Shown here in pieces: positions 26,601 to 36,662 of a DNA stretch of 64,000 nt. Every line of letters begins with the position of its first letter. Position 1 is the first letter of the stretch. The DNA lies in NCBI GenBank assembly GCA_964035545.1, contig OZ037768.1:21587819-21651818 (forward strand), given 5' to 3'. Made by a program: the position numbers and the translations under genes. The notes below the pieces were generated by a model. The model was not told the DNA's origin. It ran no database searches and worked only from the letters and a program-made list of their open reading frames with translations. Origin of the DNA: Bugula neritina (lineage: Eukaryota; Bryozoa; Gymnolaemata; Cheilostomatida; Bugulidae).

Positions 26601-29600
26601 ATAGTCTCATTTGGTCCATAAGCTGTATTTTTACATACATAGTAGCATTATGGCATCTTGTGTTGGTATGAAAACTACTACAGCTAAATCATGGTTTATT
26701 TAGATACTATATTAGGCAAGAAAACATTAGCGATTGGAATTTGTAAAATATTATTTTTGTGTTTGTTATGACATCTAAAAGCAATTTTCTTTAAAGTATA
26801 ACAGACAGGGAAAAACCTCATTTTTCTATCCCTCCCTCCTCTCTCACTCCCTCACCCTTTCTCTATTACCTGTGGTAAGTACACAACAGTATTTTATTAT
26901 TTGATTCTAGGGAGGAGATATATGAAGATGTGTGTAAAAAGGTGTCAGAAATGGGAAGGGAAGCTGATCAGAATATGGCTAAGAAACTGGCTCAGAAATA
27001 TAACCACGAAGGTGATTGTAGAACTCTTATAATACTATCTACTGTGTAGTATAGCACTCTTATAATACTCTCTACTGTATGATATAATACTCTCTACTGT
27101 ATAATATAATACTATCTACTGTATAATATAATACTCTCTACTGTATAATATAATACTCTCTACTGTATAATATAATACTATCTACTGTATAATATAATAC
27201 TCTCTACTGTATAATATAATACTATCTACTGTATAATATAATACTCTCTACTGTATAATATAATACTCTCTACTGTATAATATAGCACTTTTATAATACT
27301 ATCTACTATATAGTATTGCACTTTTATAATACTCTTTACTGTATAACCTAGTAATAATGGTACTAAGTAACTATTACACACTAACATTAGGTTGTGTTCA
27401 GATAGTAATAGCAGTAGTAGCAGCAGTTTTGATAACACCATGGCTACTAATAACAGTGTCAGTGACTGCCATACTGTATGATGTTATAATTATTATAAAC
27501 TACTAAACAAGAAAATAACTTACAGACTCAGCTGAACTGAGCAAGAGAGTGACAGAGAAGGAGTTGATGATGGACCTACGCAGAGAGAACTTTGAGTTAC
27601 ATCAGCTGCTGTTTAGAATGAAAACTCTCAACACTTGGAAAGTCAATCATATCCAGTCTAGTCTGCATAGCAGGGTGAGTCACTTCCTGTCACATGTTGT
27701 GCTGTGACAGTTGCGTGCAGGTGGGTTGACACATGCTGTGTTGTGACACTTGTCTGCAGGTGAGTTGACACATGTCACATGTTGTGTTGTGACAGCTGTG
27801 TGCAGGTGACTTGACACAGTTCAAGTGACACTAATAGGCTGTGTTGGCTGATTGAAATTAATAACACATGGGAAACAACTCATACTGGACTAAATCTAAG
27901 TTTGACTGCAAAAATATAGCATAGAACAGTTTTGTTAAAAATGCTGACTCAACTTGAAAACCTTCCAGCAAAGTAGGTGGATATAGGCCCTATGGTCTTT
28001 TGCCTTTGATAACCAGACACTTTCAATTGATTAATTCAAATGAAAGAAATATTAACGCAAGCTACAGATGCATGGCTGCCTGAATGGTTTTATTATTTGT
28101 TTTCTTATTTAATTCTAATAGATTTACTCATTGTCCAAGATGTCTGTAAAGTTGCTAGTTGCTCATTCTTCTTTGCTATTTGCCTGTTACTGTGTGACGG
28201 CTCATGTTGTGTTATGATGCACAGTTGGACGAGATGGAGGCAGATAGCGAGTCCAACAGGAAACAAAGTGTCAAGGTACAGATGCTCGCTGAGCAGGAAG
28301 TTGTTCTACTGCGGCAGCAGATACTTGCACTCCGACGGGCTCTTAGTGACAGCGAAAAAGAGGCTGGCGAGATGAGGAAGAAACTAGACAAAGAGGTGAG
28401 TTGAAGTGTTGCATTGTGATTTTTTACATCTTTCTGGCAAAGTTGTCTTATTTTAAACCTTGCGTATAATTTACTAAATATATATTAGTTTAATGTATCG
28501 ACTTATTTTTTTAGAACTTCTACTCCCATTTTCAATTTATTTGATTACATTAGACTTTGTGTATTGTTTAGCCATCAAAGTGCCTTCGTGTAGTGTAAAG
28601 ATGGGTTGTAAGATTTTAGATGGCAAATATATCGTATGAATGCATTGTGCAAAAGATATTCATTCTAGCATTTCACATTTTATACTATAGGGTATATTTT
28701 TGTCATTCATTTTGAATGAAGTTGGTGAGTTTATCTCCAGCTTTCTAGTTATTCAACAGATTGTGAATCAAAAATTCTTTCTTTTAAGAGAACTTAAGAG
28801 ACACTATTGTATTCATATTATAAATTTAATCTCCTGTGTAAAGAGAACTTAAGAGACACTGTGGTATCTGTTTGTAGCTGAAAACAAGGAAAGAAAAGTT
28901 GTACACAGCTATGCAGCAAGCAGCCAATCAGAGGCAACTTGAGTTGGCCAAAGCAGCAAATGTGGAGAAATTGGTAAATGTCTCATTTCTGTTTCGTTAA
29001 AGCTCTTTTATGCATCCCTCAGTTTTTGAATATTTAAATCAAGTGAATCTTATCCCTAATTGCTGTGTATGCTTTTTGATCAGGTAAGTGTTCTAAATAA
29101 AACATGCAAAGTCAAAAGTTTTAAACATTTGGCCATTTTATTACAAGCTTGTAAACAACTTTATCATTCTATTGTAAGCTGGAGGAGTTGGAAGAGAAAG
29201 AGAGACAGATGCAGAAACTGGAAGTTGAACAAGAAAAAAATTTGAAGTTGCATCAGATTACTCAGGAGAAGACAAAGAAGGATGTTAATGTGATAAAGAA
29301 ACAGCTACTACATGAGAGGTACACAGGCTATTTATAGTTCAACAGGTGGTATAGTATAGTAGAACTATTTTATGAGTAGTTATATACAAGTCTAACTGTT
29401 TCTATATGGTAGAACTACTGCGTGAGTAGTCGAGTACAAATGTTAATATATAGTAGAAACTAAATTAATTATTATTCCTATTAAAAAAATTTATTCATTA
29501 TATTCAATCTATTGATACAAAATATAATAATCCTAGTTTTGCTGTGAACAAATTATAATTAAATCTTGCTGTTGTCTGTTATAGTTTTATTATGCAATTT

Positions 29601-30857
29601 TTTATGTTATCTGTAATTGGCTGCTTTTGGATAGCCTACCATATGCAAGTAGATTTTGTGTGTGTCGCCATTTAAGGGAATATTTTATTTTCAAGGAATC
29701 TAAAACTGGGAGCATTTCACCGAGTTGACGAGCTACAAGCGCTGGTTTATGATTATGGCGCTCCTATTACCCACAATGCACAGTCTGTGCGAGCTCACAC
29801 TGCTCTGGGTACCATGAACAATGGAATAAACTCGTCCTGTAAGTTCCAACTAATTGATGCTAGCATAAGAATGAGTGACATATATTTTGTTTACTACCAT
29901 AAATGGTAATCTCATATTTCAAATTTCTGGCACTGTTTCTATTGAATCTATATCATTCTTACACAAACTAAATGTTTACTAACTCAGTTAATTTTTTGCC
30001 AGAAATCTAATGCTATTTTCAGCCTCAGTTTTTCAAATAATTACATTTCAATTTGCTTCTAACAAGATGATAACAGATAAAACTCTCTTTGGTTATGAAT
30101 GCTGTAGCCAACACAGAAGTGGTTATTTTAGTTGAAACTGTTTCCTGTCGTATATTTAGCAATGCTGCCTAGCAGACCTGTGTCAGCTGTGAGGTCATCT
30201 TCTGCTGCTCCAATTAAAACCCGAGCTGCCGTCTCACCAGCCATACATGGCATATTATCTGACACCGGTGTGGCCAACACATCCGTTGCTCTACAGAGAC
30301 CTAAAACAGTAAGTTGAATTGTGTAATACTTGAAACTTTACTCTGGTTGGGTAAAGGTTGCTAGTCAATGGGACCATGTAGTTCTGAATCGCATTCGAAA
30401 AGTAGTTCTAAGTAATAAACCTTATGGCTTTCCATTTTTCTGGAAATAAAGTTTGTAATAAAAAGTATTAGATGGTGAGAGGTCTGGAATGATTAGAGTT
30501 GTATGCCCCTGTTTTAAAATTACAAGTTAAATTTGCAATCATGAGATTATAATGTTGGAAGGGAACCTCCATCTTATTCCAGTTTATTTGCTTATAATAG
30601 TAATGTTTGACTAATTATGCAATCTGGAGTGTTTGGAGTTGCATGCCCTTGTTATAAACTTTCATCTTTAGCTTAATTTCTATATATCTTACCCCAGTTT
30701 ACTGGTTTATAATGATATTTTAATTATACAGACAACTGGTCGACTGATAAGAAGTAGAATCGCTGAACAACTTCTCAATGACCTTGAGAAAAGTCCTCAG
30801 GAAACGTATGAAACTGTTCAGAAGTTGCAAACGAAAAATACGACCTTCATGACATAG
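1779..30857 (+). CDS. CCDC162: CCDC162-like large coiled-coil protein, 46 exons
   Basis: This is one continuous spliced gene. I chained 46 exons with matching intron phases from an ATG at 1779 to TAG at 30855-30857, giving about 6.86 kb of visible coding sequence, or roughly 2,290 residues plus a piece lost in the assembly gap. The N-terminus (acidic, LIPQEFLAESEEEL then EIEENEMVHGLP) and internal blocks such as CLGILNYFRSIERT, GYLSFLYLRHLRIRDLQR and TAVRHSMRDTF match my memory of the CCDC162 family, whose N-terminus carries a DUF4549-type domain. Humans keep it only as a transcribed pseudogene. The last third is charged coiled coil. No enzyme motif or signal peptide is seen, and the function of the family is not established. 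The six entries below give the exons. Family assignment is from memory; an HMM search would settle it. Confidence 0.82.
5640..5760. repeat. 20-bp minisatellite in intron 7
   Basis: Six or so imperfect copies of a unit built on tagtttaatagttgtata begin about 40 nt downstream of the exon 7 donor (5603). Confidence 0.75.
6287..10709 (+). CDS. CCDC162: CCDC162-like gene, exons 8-12
   Basis: Exons: 6287-6396, 7543-7668, 9491-9685, 9926-10071, 10484-10709, bringing the protein to about residue 583. Exon 8 carries LPLHCNEFQSLKPHILYLAH. Exon 10 carries MGSQNWGADHSTHALKKDCN and then an acidic stretch rich in D and E. Exon 12 is basic near its end (NKSRKRKESYDY). The acceptor of exon 12 is uncertain. 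The strong donor after exon 11 leaves phase 2, which fits an unusual acceptor (..aatgag) at 10483. The better-looking tgtag at 10472 would need exon 11 to end in phase 0. The exon-12 donor is immediately followed by a 32-bp tandem array made from the exon end and the first bases of the intron. Confidence 0.8.
7265..7480. repeat. (ACT)n trinucleotide tract in intron 8
   Basis: Long imperfect run of act, gct, att and gtt triplets. It produces long open frames on both strands (Thr-rich, Val-rich, Ser/Asn-rich) that are low-complexity artefacts. It ends about 60 nt before exon 9. Confidence 0.9.
7937..8084. repeat. Perfect 74-bp direct duplication in intron 9
   Basis: Bases 7937-8010 are repeated immediately at 8011-8084 (gtgccgtataaatttctc ... 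ttgttgtgtgct) without visible differences. This suggests a very recent tandem duplication or an assembly artefact. Confidence 0.9.
8596..8686 (-). repeat. tRNA-like repeat (family B), minus strand
   Basis: Read on the minus strand it gives gtggtgtaatagtagc, gcttgcaagccggaggtc and gggtttgaatccc, that is, A-box-like and B-box-like promoter elements of a tRNA-derived repeat. The same segment occurs at 37195, 48205, 48392 and 54264. The anticodon arm does not fold well, so this is a tRNA-derived repeat and not a working tRNA gene. Confidence 0.6.
10694..11104. repeat. 32-bp minisatellite spanning the exon 12 splice donor
   Basis: About twelve copies of a 32-bp unit. The first copy is the last 16 nt of exon 12 (tctgacactgtgcag) plus the start of the intron (gtaaagtacattcagtat). 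Later units end in tctgatactatgcag followed by gtataaaatatacagtat. Every unit therefore carries a CAG/GTA donor-like junction. Because 32 is not divisible by three and the units contain stops, only the first donor preserves the frame. Confidence 0.9.
11441..16674 (+). CDS. CCDC162: CCDC162-like gene, exons 13-23
   Basis: Exons: 11441-11554, 11691-11788, 11920-12015, 12471-12608, 13115-13220, 13574-13681, 14114-14314, 14668-14789, 15178-15268, 15691-15828, 16468-16674, reaching about residue 1056. Exons 13-14 give YLSFLYLRHLRIRDLQRT followed by CLGILNYFRSIERTITI, among the most family-like blocks. Intron 15 is a GC-AG intron: TACAA then gcaagt, rejoined to the G of exon 16 to make Lys. Exon 16 is acidic (ETEFMEFADIENHDDFYSVD). 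Exon 19 (LLDCYMEAYQHVFDSKERGE) may be extended upstream by an in-frame 76-codon repeat segment, described separately. Exon 23 is basic and helical. Confidence 0.83.
12038..12180. repeat. CTA/CTG triplet tract just inside intron 15
   Basis: Starts about 20 nt after the GC donor of exon 15 and runs as ctactattactactgctgct-type triplets. It creates a Leu-rich frame reading out of exon 15, which I treat as intronic because exon 16 joins cleanly through the GC-AG splice. Confidence 0.85.
13889..14056 (+). repeat. 21-bp minisatellite, in frame upstream of exon 19
   Basis: Eight head-to-tail 21-bp units (gactcattcactatgtacca, cacttattcactatgtatca). The unit is seven codons, giving the heptad DSFTMYH or HLFTMYH. 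The frame stays open from 13781 through the exon 19 acceptor into the exon 19 coding frame, so the array could be translated if the acceptor tgcag at 13885 is used. Confidence 0.9.
14866..15150. repeat. 32-bp minisatellite in intron 20
   Basis: About eight to nine copies of a 32-bp unit (actgatgtctactgaata then ttatttactattac) fill most of the intron between exons 20 and 21. The period is constant (unit starts at 14881, 14913, 14945, 14977). Confidence 0.9.
17347..21585 (+). CDS. CCDC162: CCDC162-like gene, exons 24-30 (exon 30 cut by gap)
   Basis: Exons: 17347-17501, 18064-18306, 18691-18770, 19058-19235, 19906-20109, 20562-20842, and the last 85 nt of exon 30 at 21501-21585. Blocks include ECHLFMRFLQFDYAVYKEG, DKLKRQLILNFNQRYSERIL and LEFVSADWGGTEGIG. 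Exon 29 ends in phase 1 while exon 31 begins in phase 0, so at least one exon must lie between. The bases after the Ns read VMFLTIDTAVRHSMRDTF and end in a normal donor in phase 0, which completes the chain. The missing 5' part of exon 30, and possibly one more exon, is inside 21301-21500 or was collapsed there. Confidence 0.8.
20855..21300. repeat. CTAATGCTATAGC repeat array broken by a SINE and the gap
   Basis: Units of ctaatgctatagctaag begin 12 nt after the exon 29 donor, resume after a SINE insertion (from 21120) and run up to the run of Ns at 21301. The array is the probable reason the assembly failed here. Confidence 0.75.
20922..21119 (-). mobile_element. tRNA-derived SINE (family A), minus strand
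   Basis: On the minus strand: agctgtggtctaggggtt (A-box region), agagcg, then catgggttcgaactca (B-box), then a conserved body with attggtgatgttagaaag, catccagtcataattgct and cctgatg. Same family as copies at 24853, 40410, 50164 and 60029. It is inserted inside the intron 29 minisatellite. Confidence 0.85.
21301..21500. other. Assembly gap (200 Ns)
   Basis: Exactly 200 unspecified bases. The length is probably nominal. The gap removes the 5' part of exon 30 of the CCDC162-like gene, whose 3' part is readable directly after it. Confidence 0.98.
22118..27011 (+). CDS. CCDC162: CCDC162-like gene, exons 31-39
   Basis: Exons: 22118-22269, 22839-23110, 23378-23555, 23824-23944, 24490-24657, 25144-25322, 25921-26084, 26437-26593, 26911-27011, all consistent in phase. 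Exon 31 gives AVSKSLHFALPQISSQVRSG. Exon 32 starts RNGPYPTMLWQSHRIEHHLQ and ends in a serine-rich linker. Exon 33 carries AYELLKHFLILWKSTEVLKL. For exon 36 I chose the donor at 25323 (GAAAA then gtacac) because only this phase joins to SYYEGLLKVNTQLLYTKEQE in exon 37; the open frame running past it to 25395 is intronic. From exon 37 on, the protein becomes a long charged coiled coil (EVTALRAQISEMKQYSLVQE). Confidence 0.83.
23560..23745. repeat. About 50-bp minisatellite in intron 33
   Basis: Three to four copies of a unit containing caagtgtcacttagct and gattcagatgtcacctgc begin within 10 nt of the exon 33 donor (23556). Confidence 0.8.
23918..24150. repeat. Repeats derived from the end of exon 34
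   Basis: The end of exon 34 (actgagccccttactatg) recurs in degenerate form at least twice in the following intron (gagcccccttactaaacc, ctgagccccttacccaaa), each followed by tctctcaaaacaattttt. It looks like an old tandem duplication of the exon end plus the intron start. Confidence 0.7.
24853..25036 (-). mobile_element. tRNA-derived SINE (family A), minus strand
   Basis: On the minus strand it starts gcagccgtggtctagggg, with a slightly mutated B-box (catgggttccatctcc) and the family body (tggtgaagttaggaagagcg, cagtcataattgcttctg). It lies in intron 35, between exons 35 and 36. Confidence 0.88.
27027..27345. repeat. About 25-bp minisatellite in intron 39
   Basis: More than ten copies of tactgtataatataatact with ctc or atc spacers, starting about 15 nt downstream of the exon 39 donor (27012). 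Confidence 0.9.
27526..30857 (+). CDS. CCDC162: CCDC162-like gene, exons 40-46 (C-terminal coiled coil)
   Basis: Exons: 27526-27674, 28225-28395, 28878-28973, 29179-29318, 29696-29838, 30160-30308, 30732-30857. Exons 40-43 are a strongly charged coiled coil (QMLAEQEVVLLRQQILALRR; LEELEEKERQMQKLEVEQEK). Exon 43 uses the acceptor attgtaag at 29178. Exons 44-46 leave the coil and give a Ser/Ala/Pro-rich tail (LPSRPVSAVRSSSAAPIKTR) ending ..NTTFMT and TAG. The stop codon lies in the first, truncated unit of a 32-bp tandem array that fills the start of the 3' UTR. No clear AATAAA signal follows before the convergent gene begins. Confidence 0.83.
27690..27830. repeat. Donor-containing minisatellite in intron 40
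   Basis: Three copies of a unit of roughly 45 bp, each holding gtgcaggtgagttgacac-like sequence and so a perfect CAG/GTGAGT donor match. It starts within 20 nt of the true exon 40 donor. Confidence 0.8.
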
Positions 30858-30990
30858 AGCAGACTCCTTCATGACATCACAGGAACCACAGCAGACTCCT
30901 TCATGACATCACAGGAACCACAGCGGACTCCTTCATGACATTACAGGAACCACAGCGGACTCCTTCATGACATCACAGGAACCAGAGCTA
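30843..30990. repeat. 32-bp array over the stop codon of the CCDC162-like gene
   Basis: Four full units of ccttcatgacatcacagg plus aaccacagcggact follow a shortened first unit that contains the TAG stop (ccttcatgacatagagca). Confidence 0.88.
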
Positions 30991-31463
30991 TTTGATTTAT
31001 ATGACTTTTAGAGTAGAAGTTTTTACTAGATCATTTGGTTGTGTGTTACACTTTACAGATACAATGGCTCAGAAATAGTCTATGTTTATCATATTTATTT
31101 ATTTATTTATTTATGGAACTATTTATTCAAAAAATATACGCATATAACAATTATCATAGCTGGACATATGATGTAGTTTTACGAATGCAAAACAAAATAT
31201 AACTCATTTGTGAGCAGATGTGGTAATACAAGTGTAATAGAAGTGTTATATAACTGTGGGTTCATTCACAAACTGTAGACTATCTCAGAGTTTAACACAT
31301 AAGATAAACCTCTAGCTTGGTAATGCTCAACTTGTCATTTGGGCTTCAGGTACAATTTATAGACGGGTTACAGAAATATCTATAGTTCTTGCCAGGAAGA
31401 ACTTTTAGTCATTACAGTTCAAGGTTATGACATTCCATCTTGTCCATAGCACCAATGCATTCA
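30991..31463. other. Convergent 3' intergenic region
   Basis: Only about 600 bp separate the stop codons of the plus-strand CCDC162-like gene (30857) and the minus-strand gene (31464). The 3' UTRs probably abut or overlap. A run of tttattt at 31086-31112 reads as repeated AATAAA on the minus strand and is a plausible poly(A) signal for the minus-strand gene. Confidence 0.55.
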
Positions 31464-34400
31464 TTACTGCAGGGAATTTTCTAGCTGCTCTTCAAGTATC
31501 TGGCAACGCTGGAGTAAATTACTGGCAAGTTCTTTCAAGTCTCTAACTTGGTCTAATAAATGTTTGTGTGAACAGTTTCCTTGAGGGAACAGAGTTTTGC
31601 TTGGTAGAGGAATTGGCTGTGAGGCTGGTGTCTTCGTCAGCTTTTTACAGGTTGGCATTTTTTGCTTTGGAATTGTAGGGGTGTGTTGTTTTTTGTTCAG
31701 TGTTTCTTTTTGTTTCTGGCATGTTTTCGCTTTATTTATCTGGTTTATTGGTGTCTTTGTGCTATTTAAATTTCTACAGGCACGCATCTTGCTTGTTTTG
31801 GTTTGAACAATTTTGATTTTCTTTGGACCAGGTCTTGAGTTTTTCTCTGTAAGCTTTGCTGCATTAGGTTGCCTTCGGGTAAAAGACGTCTTTTCTGCTT
31901 TTGGTGGCTCGGTATTTTTTATTTGCATTTGAGTAGGTTGCTTGGTTGCTTTCAATGGACTTTTAACAGAATTTGTTGCATTTGCTTGGGATTTGAATTT
32001 ACTCGCCATCACATTTGCACCATTTCGTTTCGGCATCAGTGCTTTTCCTTTGGGGCTAGGTTTAGACAGGGTGGTAGCTGGAGGTGCAGCTTTAGGTGGT
32101 TGAGTAGTGACTGGTCGTTTGTTGATGTTAGACGGTGCAGCAGGAAACACTTTATTCTTTGTGGATCCTTTAAAGAAAGACCCGAGAGATGCCAACTTCT
32201 TTTTGAAGGATGATTTTGGAGAGGCCTTGATTCCATGTGATACTGGCTGGGTTGGTGGAGCATATGATGTACTTGGCCCATCATTATTGTAGTATATTTT
32301 AGGAGAGATGGGAGTGTATTTGGTTAGATATCTATCCATCTCCTTTTTCAGCCAAACATATCCAGCCGCGTCATCTCTGTAATTATTTAAGATCACATGA
32401 CATTAGAGTCTCAGACTTTATAGCGACTTTAGCAGAAAAGCACCAAATGGGAACAAGTATAATGAGGAAACCAACATTATTCAGAGCACTAATCTGTTTT
32501 CATTAGCTCAGTCTCTGTTGCAAAAACTGCTAATGCCATACTGACCTCCACAATTACAGGAGGAGACACCCTTATCTCTCAGAACAAAATTAGGCTAACA
32601 GTTACTTAGTAATGAAGATATAGAATAATATAATAGTAAAGCCATCAACAAACCTTTTATCTTCAGAGTTAGTATCAGAAACAAGAGTTTCATTTGACAG
32701 AGGGTAGCCATAAGCATCTCTCCCTTCACCATAGTCACCATTACTTGCCTTATTCCAGTGCTTTGGAGTTGTTCTACAAATAAAGCTTCAAAATTATTCT
32801 TGTTGTTTGCTGTGGAAAATATTATTTTTGTTTTGTAAATAGTTCACTTTGCAAAGAAATAGGGTTAGATCGTTTTAGTTTGTTTCTAGCTGTCCCTTTT
32901 ATATAATCACAACTCTCAATCATTGTAAGCAATGTTTTGAGTAAAATAATTTTTGTAGTGGGAAGCATTAATTAAGATAATTTTATATAAATTTAACACA
33001 GTGTATATATTCAACTCAAGGTTGTGTATTTAAAGTGGGATAATTTAAATAAGAAACTGTATAACATAATAACATAGCTTGTCACCTCACCTCTCCCTGG
33101 CTGAGTAATCATAGGAGGAACTGTTTTCATGAGGAAGAGAATAGCCATACGAGTCATTCACTTTGCTGGTAGAAGCTACCCCTGTCCAGCATTGTCTGGG
33201 CACAGCTCTGTAAATAAATTCCTCATAAAAATTAGTCTACATAATAAATCAAAATATATTCTATGTTGTATCATCTTGTGTCATTATATGGTTTTAAAAT
33301 GTTTGTGTGAGCACCATTAGTTCATGAAACTGCTGGTCTTCAAAATATCACTTTACGGTATATTCAAAAGCATAAAAAAGCATTGAAGCTGAATTATCAA
33401 ATTATCACCTTTCACCAGCACAAATGTTGTGAGAGACAGAACTCTCTTGAGAAAGAGGGTAGTCGTGTGGATAATTTCTTCTGCTGTTAGATCCATCACT
33501 AGTTTCAGTCCAATAGTTACTTGGAACTATTCTGTTAATTATATTGATTGCATAGTTAGAATGTCAAATATAATGAGGCAAGCTAATTTCCTATTCAGCC
33601 TTAGCTGACTTTCAAACTTTTTGCAAAGATATTATAATGTTTTTATGCTGTGCTTTTCTTTTTAATGCTTGTGGCAATAGCAAAGCTTTCTTTATTAATA
33701 CAGTTACAAACATTTCGTTTCTATTGTCATTAATTCTTGCAGATAATAACTAAAATTTTATGAATTTTCAAATAAATTTTATTCAAAGTAGATTTTACAG
33801 CTTTGTAGCTATCAGCTTAATCAACAACATGTGAAATTAAAAAATGTTTAAATATATTCGGTTAGCTACCTTCTCTCCTGGGAGTTGTCTTCACTACATC
33901 TCTTACCATAGCTCCTTTCGCTGACCAACCTGTCACCATAGTTAGGGTTGTAGAGATCATATTGTTGATAAGATTCACCTGAGTTAATAACTTCAAGGAA
34001 GGTGGCAGGAGCCAAACTACAAATTATATTACCCATTCTTGAGTTATATACAAGCAGAATATTTGTAATATGATATCTCATCCTATGAACAAGTGGTTTT
34101 CACATAATTTTTTTTGTACTATTTGCGTTCAACATATAAAAATATTGTAGCATACCAATAATTATATAAAAACAAAAAAAAGTTGATGAGTCACCTTTCA
34201 CCAGCAGAATATCTATCAGTTATGGAGGTTTCATCAGAGAGCAGAGAGGTGAGAAGATAACTCCCTCTGTTAGTCTTGGTCCAGTGTTTAAGAGGAGCTC
34301 TAAACGTAACACAATTTGTTGTAAATAGTCAATTCGTGTTTATTTGTTTGAGAAAATTAAACAATAATAAGCTTTGGAGGTAAATACTTGGTTACAATGA

Positions 34401-36358
34401 ATTTAAATGTCTTTAGTTTTTTTAATTCAACTGGTAAGAGATGTTTGGCAGATTTTCCTACTTAATATCACAGAGTTTACAGTAATAATAGCTTTATTAG
34501 CTACAAAAGTTTAAGTTTTTGAATTACCAATTAAGCGAGAGCTGCAGCTAGCTAATTAGAGCTCACCTTTTCCTTGTAGAGGTGTCATCCCCAAAACTTG
34601 GCATCTCATCTTGTGTGTCTTCATTTGTCACCTGCTCATCGCCGTGTTGGTTATAGATATCTCTGGGTTCCACATGCTCTCTATCATAAAGCCCACCAAT
34701 ATGTGGATCTCTTAAACCAGCCACTCGAGTTGGCCTACAAGTCATATATTCTACATTTTGGCAGTTTTTAAAAAAATATGACAAACAACAGTATTATGTA
34801 AAAGACTTTTGAAAAAATTTAGAAATTTTTGGTAATTTTTATGTTTAAAACAACCATCAAAACTTTATTTATAAAACATCTGCCAAATCAAAAAGTTTTG
34901 CCTTTCTCAGTATGATATTTTTCTATGTTTATTTAGCTACCCGGCTCACCTAATTATTATTTGTTCTCACCTTCCCCCATCAGCATTCAGTTTCTTGAGA
35001 TCCTCTTCGGCAGCGAGTCTACGGAGTAACTTGGTGTACCTCTCTATGAAATTCTGACCAGGTACTTCTTCATTCACATCTTCTAGAAATGATCTATAGA
35101 CAAATAAGGTAAAGTGAAAACTGATGTTACTTTCATGAAGCCTACTGCCCTATAGTGTCTAGTAGGCTACTATTCTGGAAGGTAACAGCTTGAGCTGCTC
35201 AAATGGCTATCAAGAAAACTTACTAGCTTGTTGCAGCAACAATTAAGTAAGTACACCATGTGACTATCTTTTTACATACTTATGCGACTTTCTTATTCAT
35301 CGTCATTCACTCATAGTGTTAATATAAACACGTTTCTATATATTTGGCTATTACTTATGCAGCTTCTTTATTCATTGCCATTGAGCTCACTGGTTAATAA
35401 ATACTCATGTATGTAGAAAACAGCAACTGTCACTTATCCAGATTTACTAGTCTCACTCACTTAGAGTTACTAATGCCACTCACACTAGCCTTACTCACCT
35501 AGAGTTACTAGTGTCACTGGCACAACTTCTATCATTAGTTAGCATCTCATCATCATTTTCAAGAGGCAATCTTTCTTCACGGTCTCCATCAAATGACTTC
35601 ATCCAACAGTATCTAGGGAAACTCCTGTAAACAAGCAAAGACATGTCATCATGTTCAAAATGTGGTCACAAAATGATAAAACCAAATGCTAACTAACTAA
35701 AAGGTCGGAACCAGATAGAACCTTGGCTAAAGACAAAAGTTAGCAGCTTATGAAATTCAGAGTTGTCATACCTCTGTTTAGTGTCGAGTCTCCTTCCATT
35801 GGATAATTCTTCCTGTGCCACTTTGTACAGAGTCTGGTCATAGGTGTCAGCAAATGCGTGATAGAGCTCTTCAGACCTCTGAGAGCTGCATTCAGCCAGG
35901 CTATAAGGTTGAGCAATATTTATTGTAAAATCAGGTAAGCAGAAGGGCTCATCCTGTCATCCAATGAATTTAATAGTTTTTGGAAGTCACTGATAATTAA
36001 TTAATTAGAAATGTGAAGATTTTCTCTTAATCTATAACTGACTTATGTTACATGGTAAATGAAACATGCGTGATGGTGACCTTCGGTATATATAGTCTAT
36101 AGGCAAAGATGAATAACTCATCACTAAAGATCGCTTGTCTTTAAGGCCTATTCTATAACTTTAATTAGCACCCTAATTAAAGACAACTACTCAGGCTATA
36201 CAGACATGTGTATGTACTAAATAATAATACTGTAAGATAACTAAGTATAGGCTATTCTCATTATGTAGATATATAAGAACTCTCTCTCACCTTCCTGTAC
36301 TCAGATTTCTTACTGGTACATCCCCAGCAGATGTTCTACTAAATATCCTCCCAAACAT
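31464..36358 (-). CDS. Unrecognised 712-residue repeat-exon protein, 11 exons
   Basis: Exons in reading order: 36358-36291, 35900-35772, 35624-35499, 35093-34971, 34734-34567, 34299-34195, 34016-33870, 33531-33409, 33207-33091, 32773-32654, 32376-31464. Every junction is GT-AG and all ten introns are phase 2, so any internal exon can be skipped without losing the frame. The start is MFGRIFSRTSAGDVPVRNLS. Several internal exons encode versions of one unit of about 40 residues: an early P..W (TPKHWNK, VPRQCWT, VPSNYWT, APLKHWT), a middle Y.YPL or YGYSL patch, and an end like AGER. The large last exon is Lys/Pro/Thr-rich and disordered, ending in a short coiled coil (LLDQVRDLKELASNLLQRCQ). I do not recognise the protein; no signal peptide or membrane segment is seen. 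Confidence 0.82.
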
Positions 36359-36662
36359 GTCTCCCAGTCAGTCACCTACAGATTGTAAAAAGAAGATGCA
36401 TTAAAACTACTCTTTCATTTTAATAGATAATTGTTTGCTAATTCTTCCAAAGTGTAAGCTGCATGAGAAAAGCACTCATCAGTGACTAGAAATGTAGAGT
36501 TATTGCTTGAATCACAACATGGTTTAAAATCTACACAGTCTACCATTGATTTCTTAGCAAAAATATATTCCAGATATAATGATAGTGATAAAATTGCATG
36601 AGACAAGTAAAGTGAAGCAAGGTATAAATTGTTACATGTTTAGAAAACTGATTGGTACTCAC

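Noticed and set aside
31597-32292. Plus-strand open frames opposite the large last exon of the minus-strand gene
   Set aside because: They are shadows of the Lys/Pro-rich coding exon on the other strand. Only the minus frame splices cleanly to the other exons and has a pseudogene copy.
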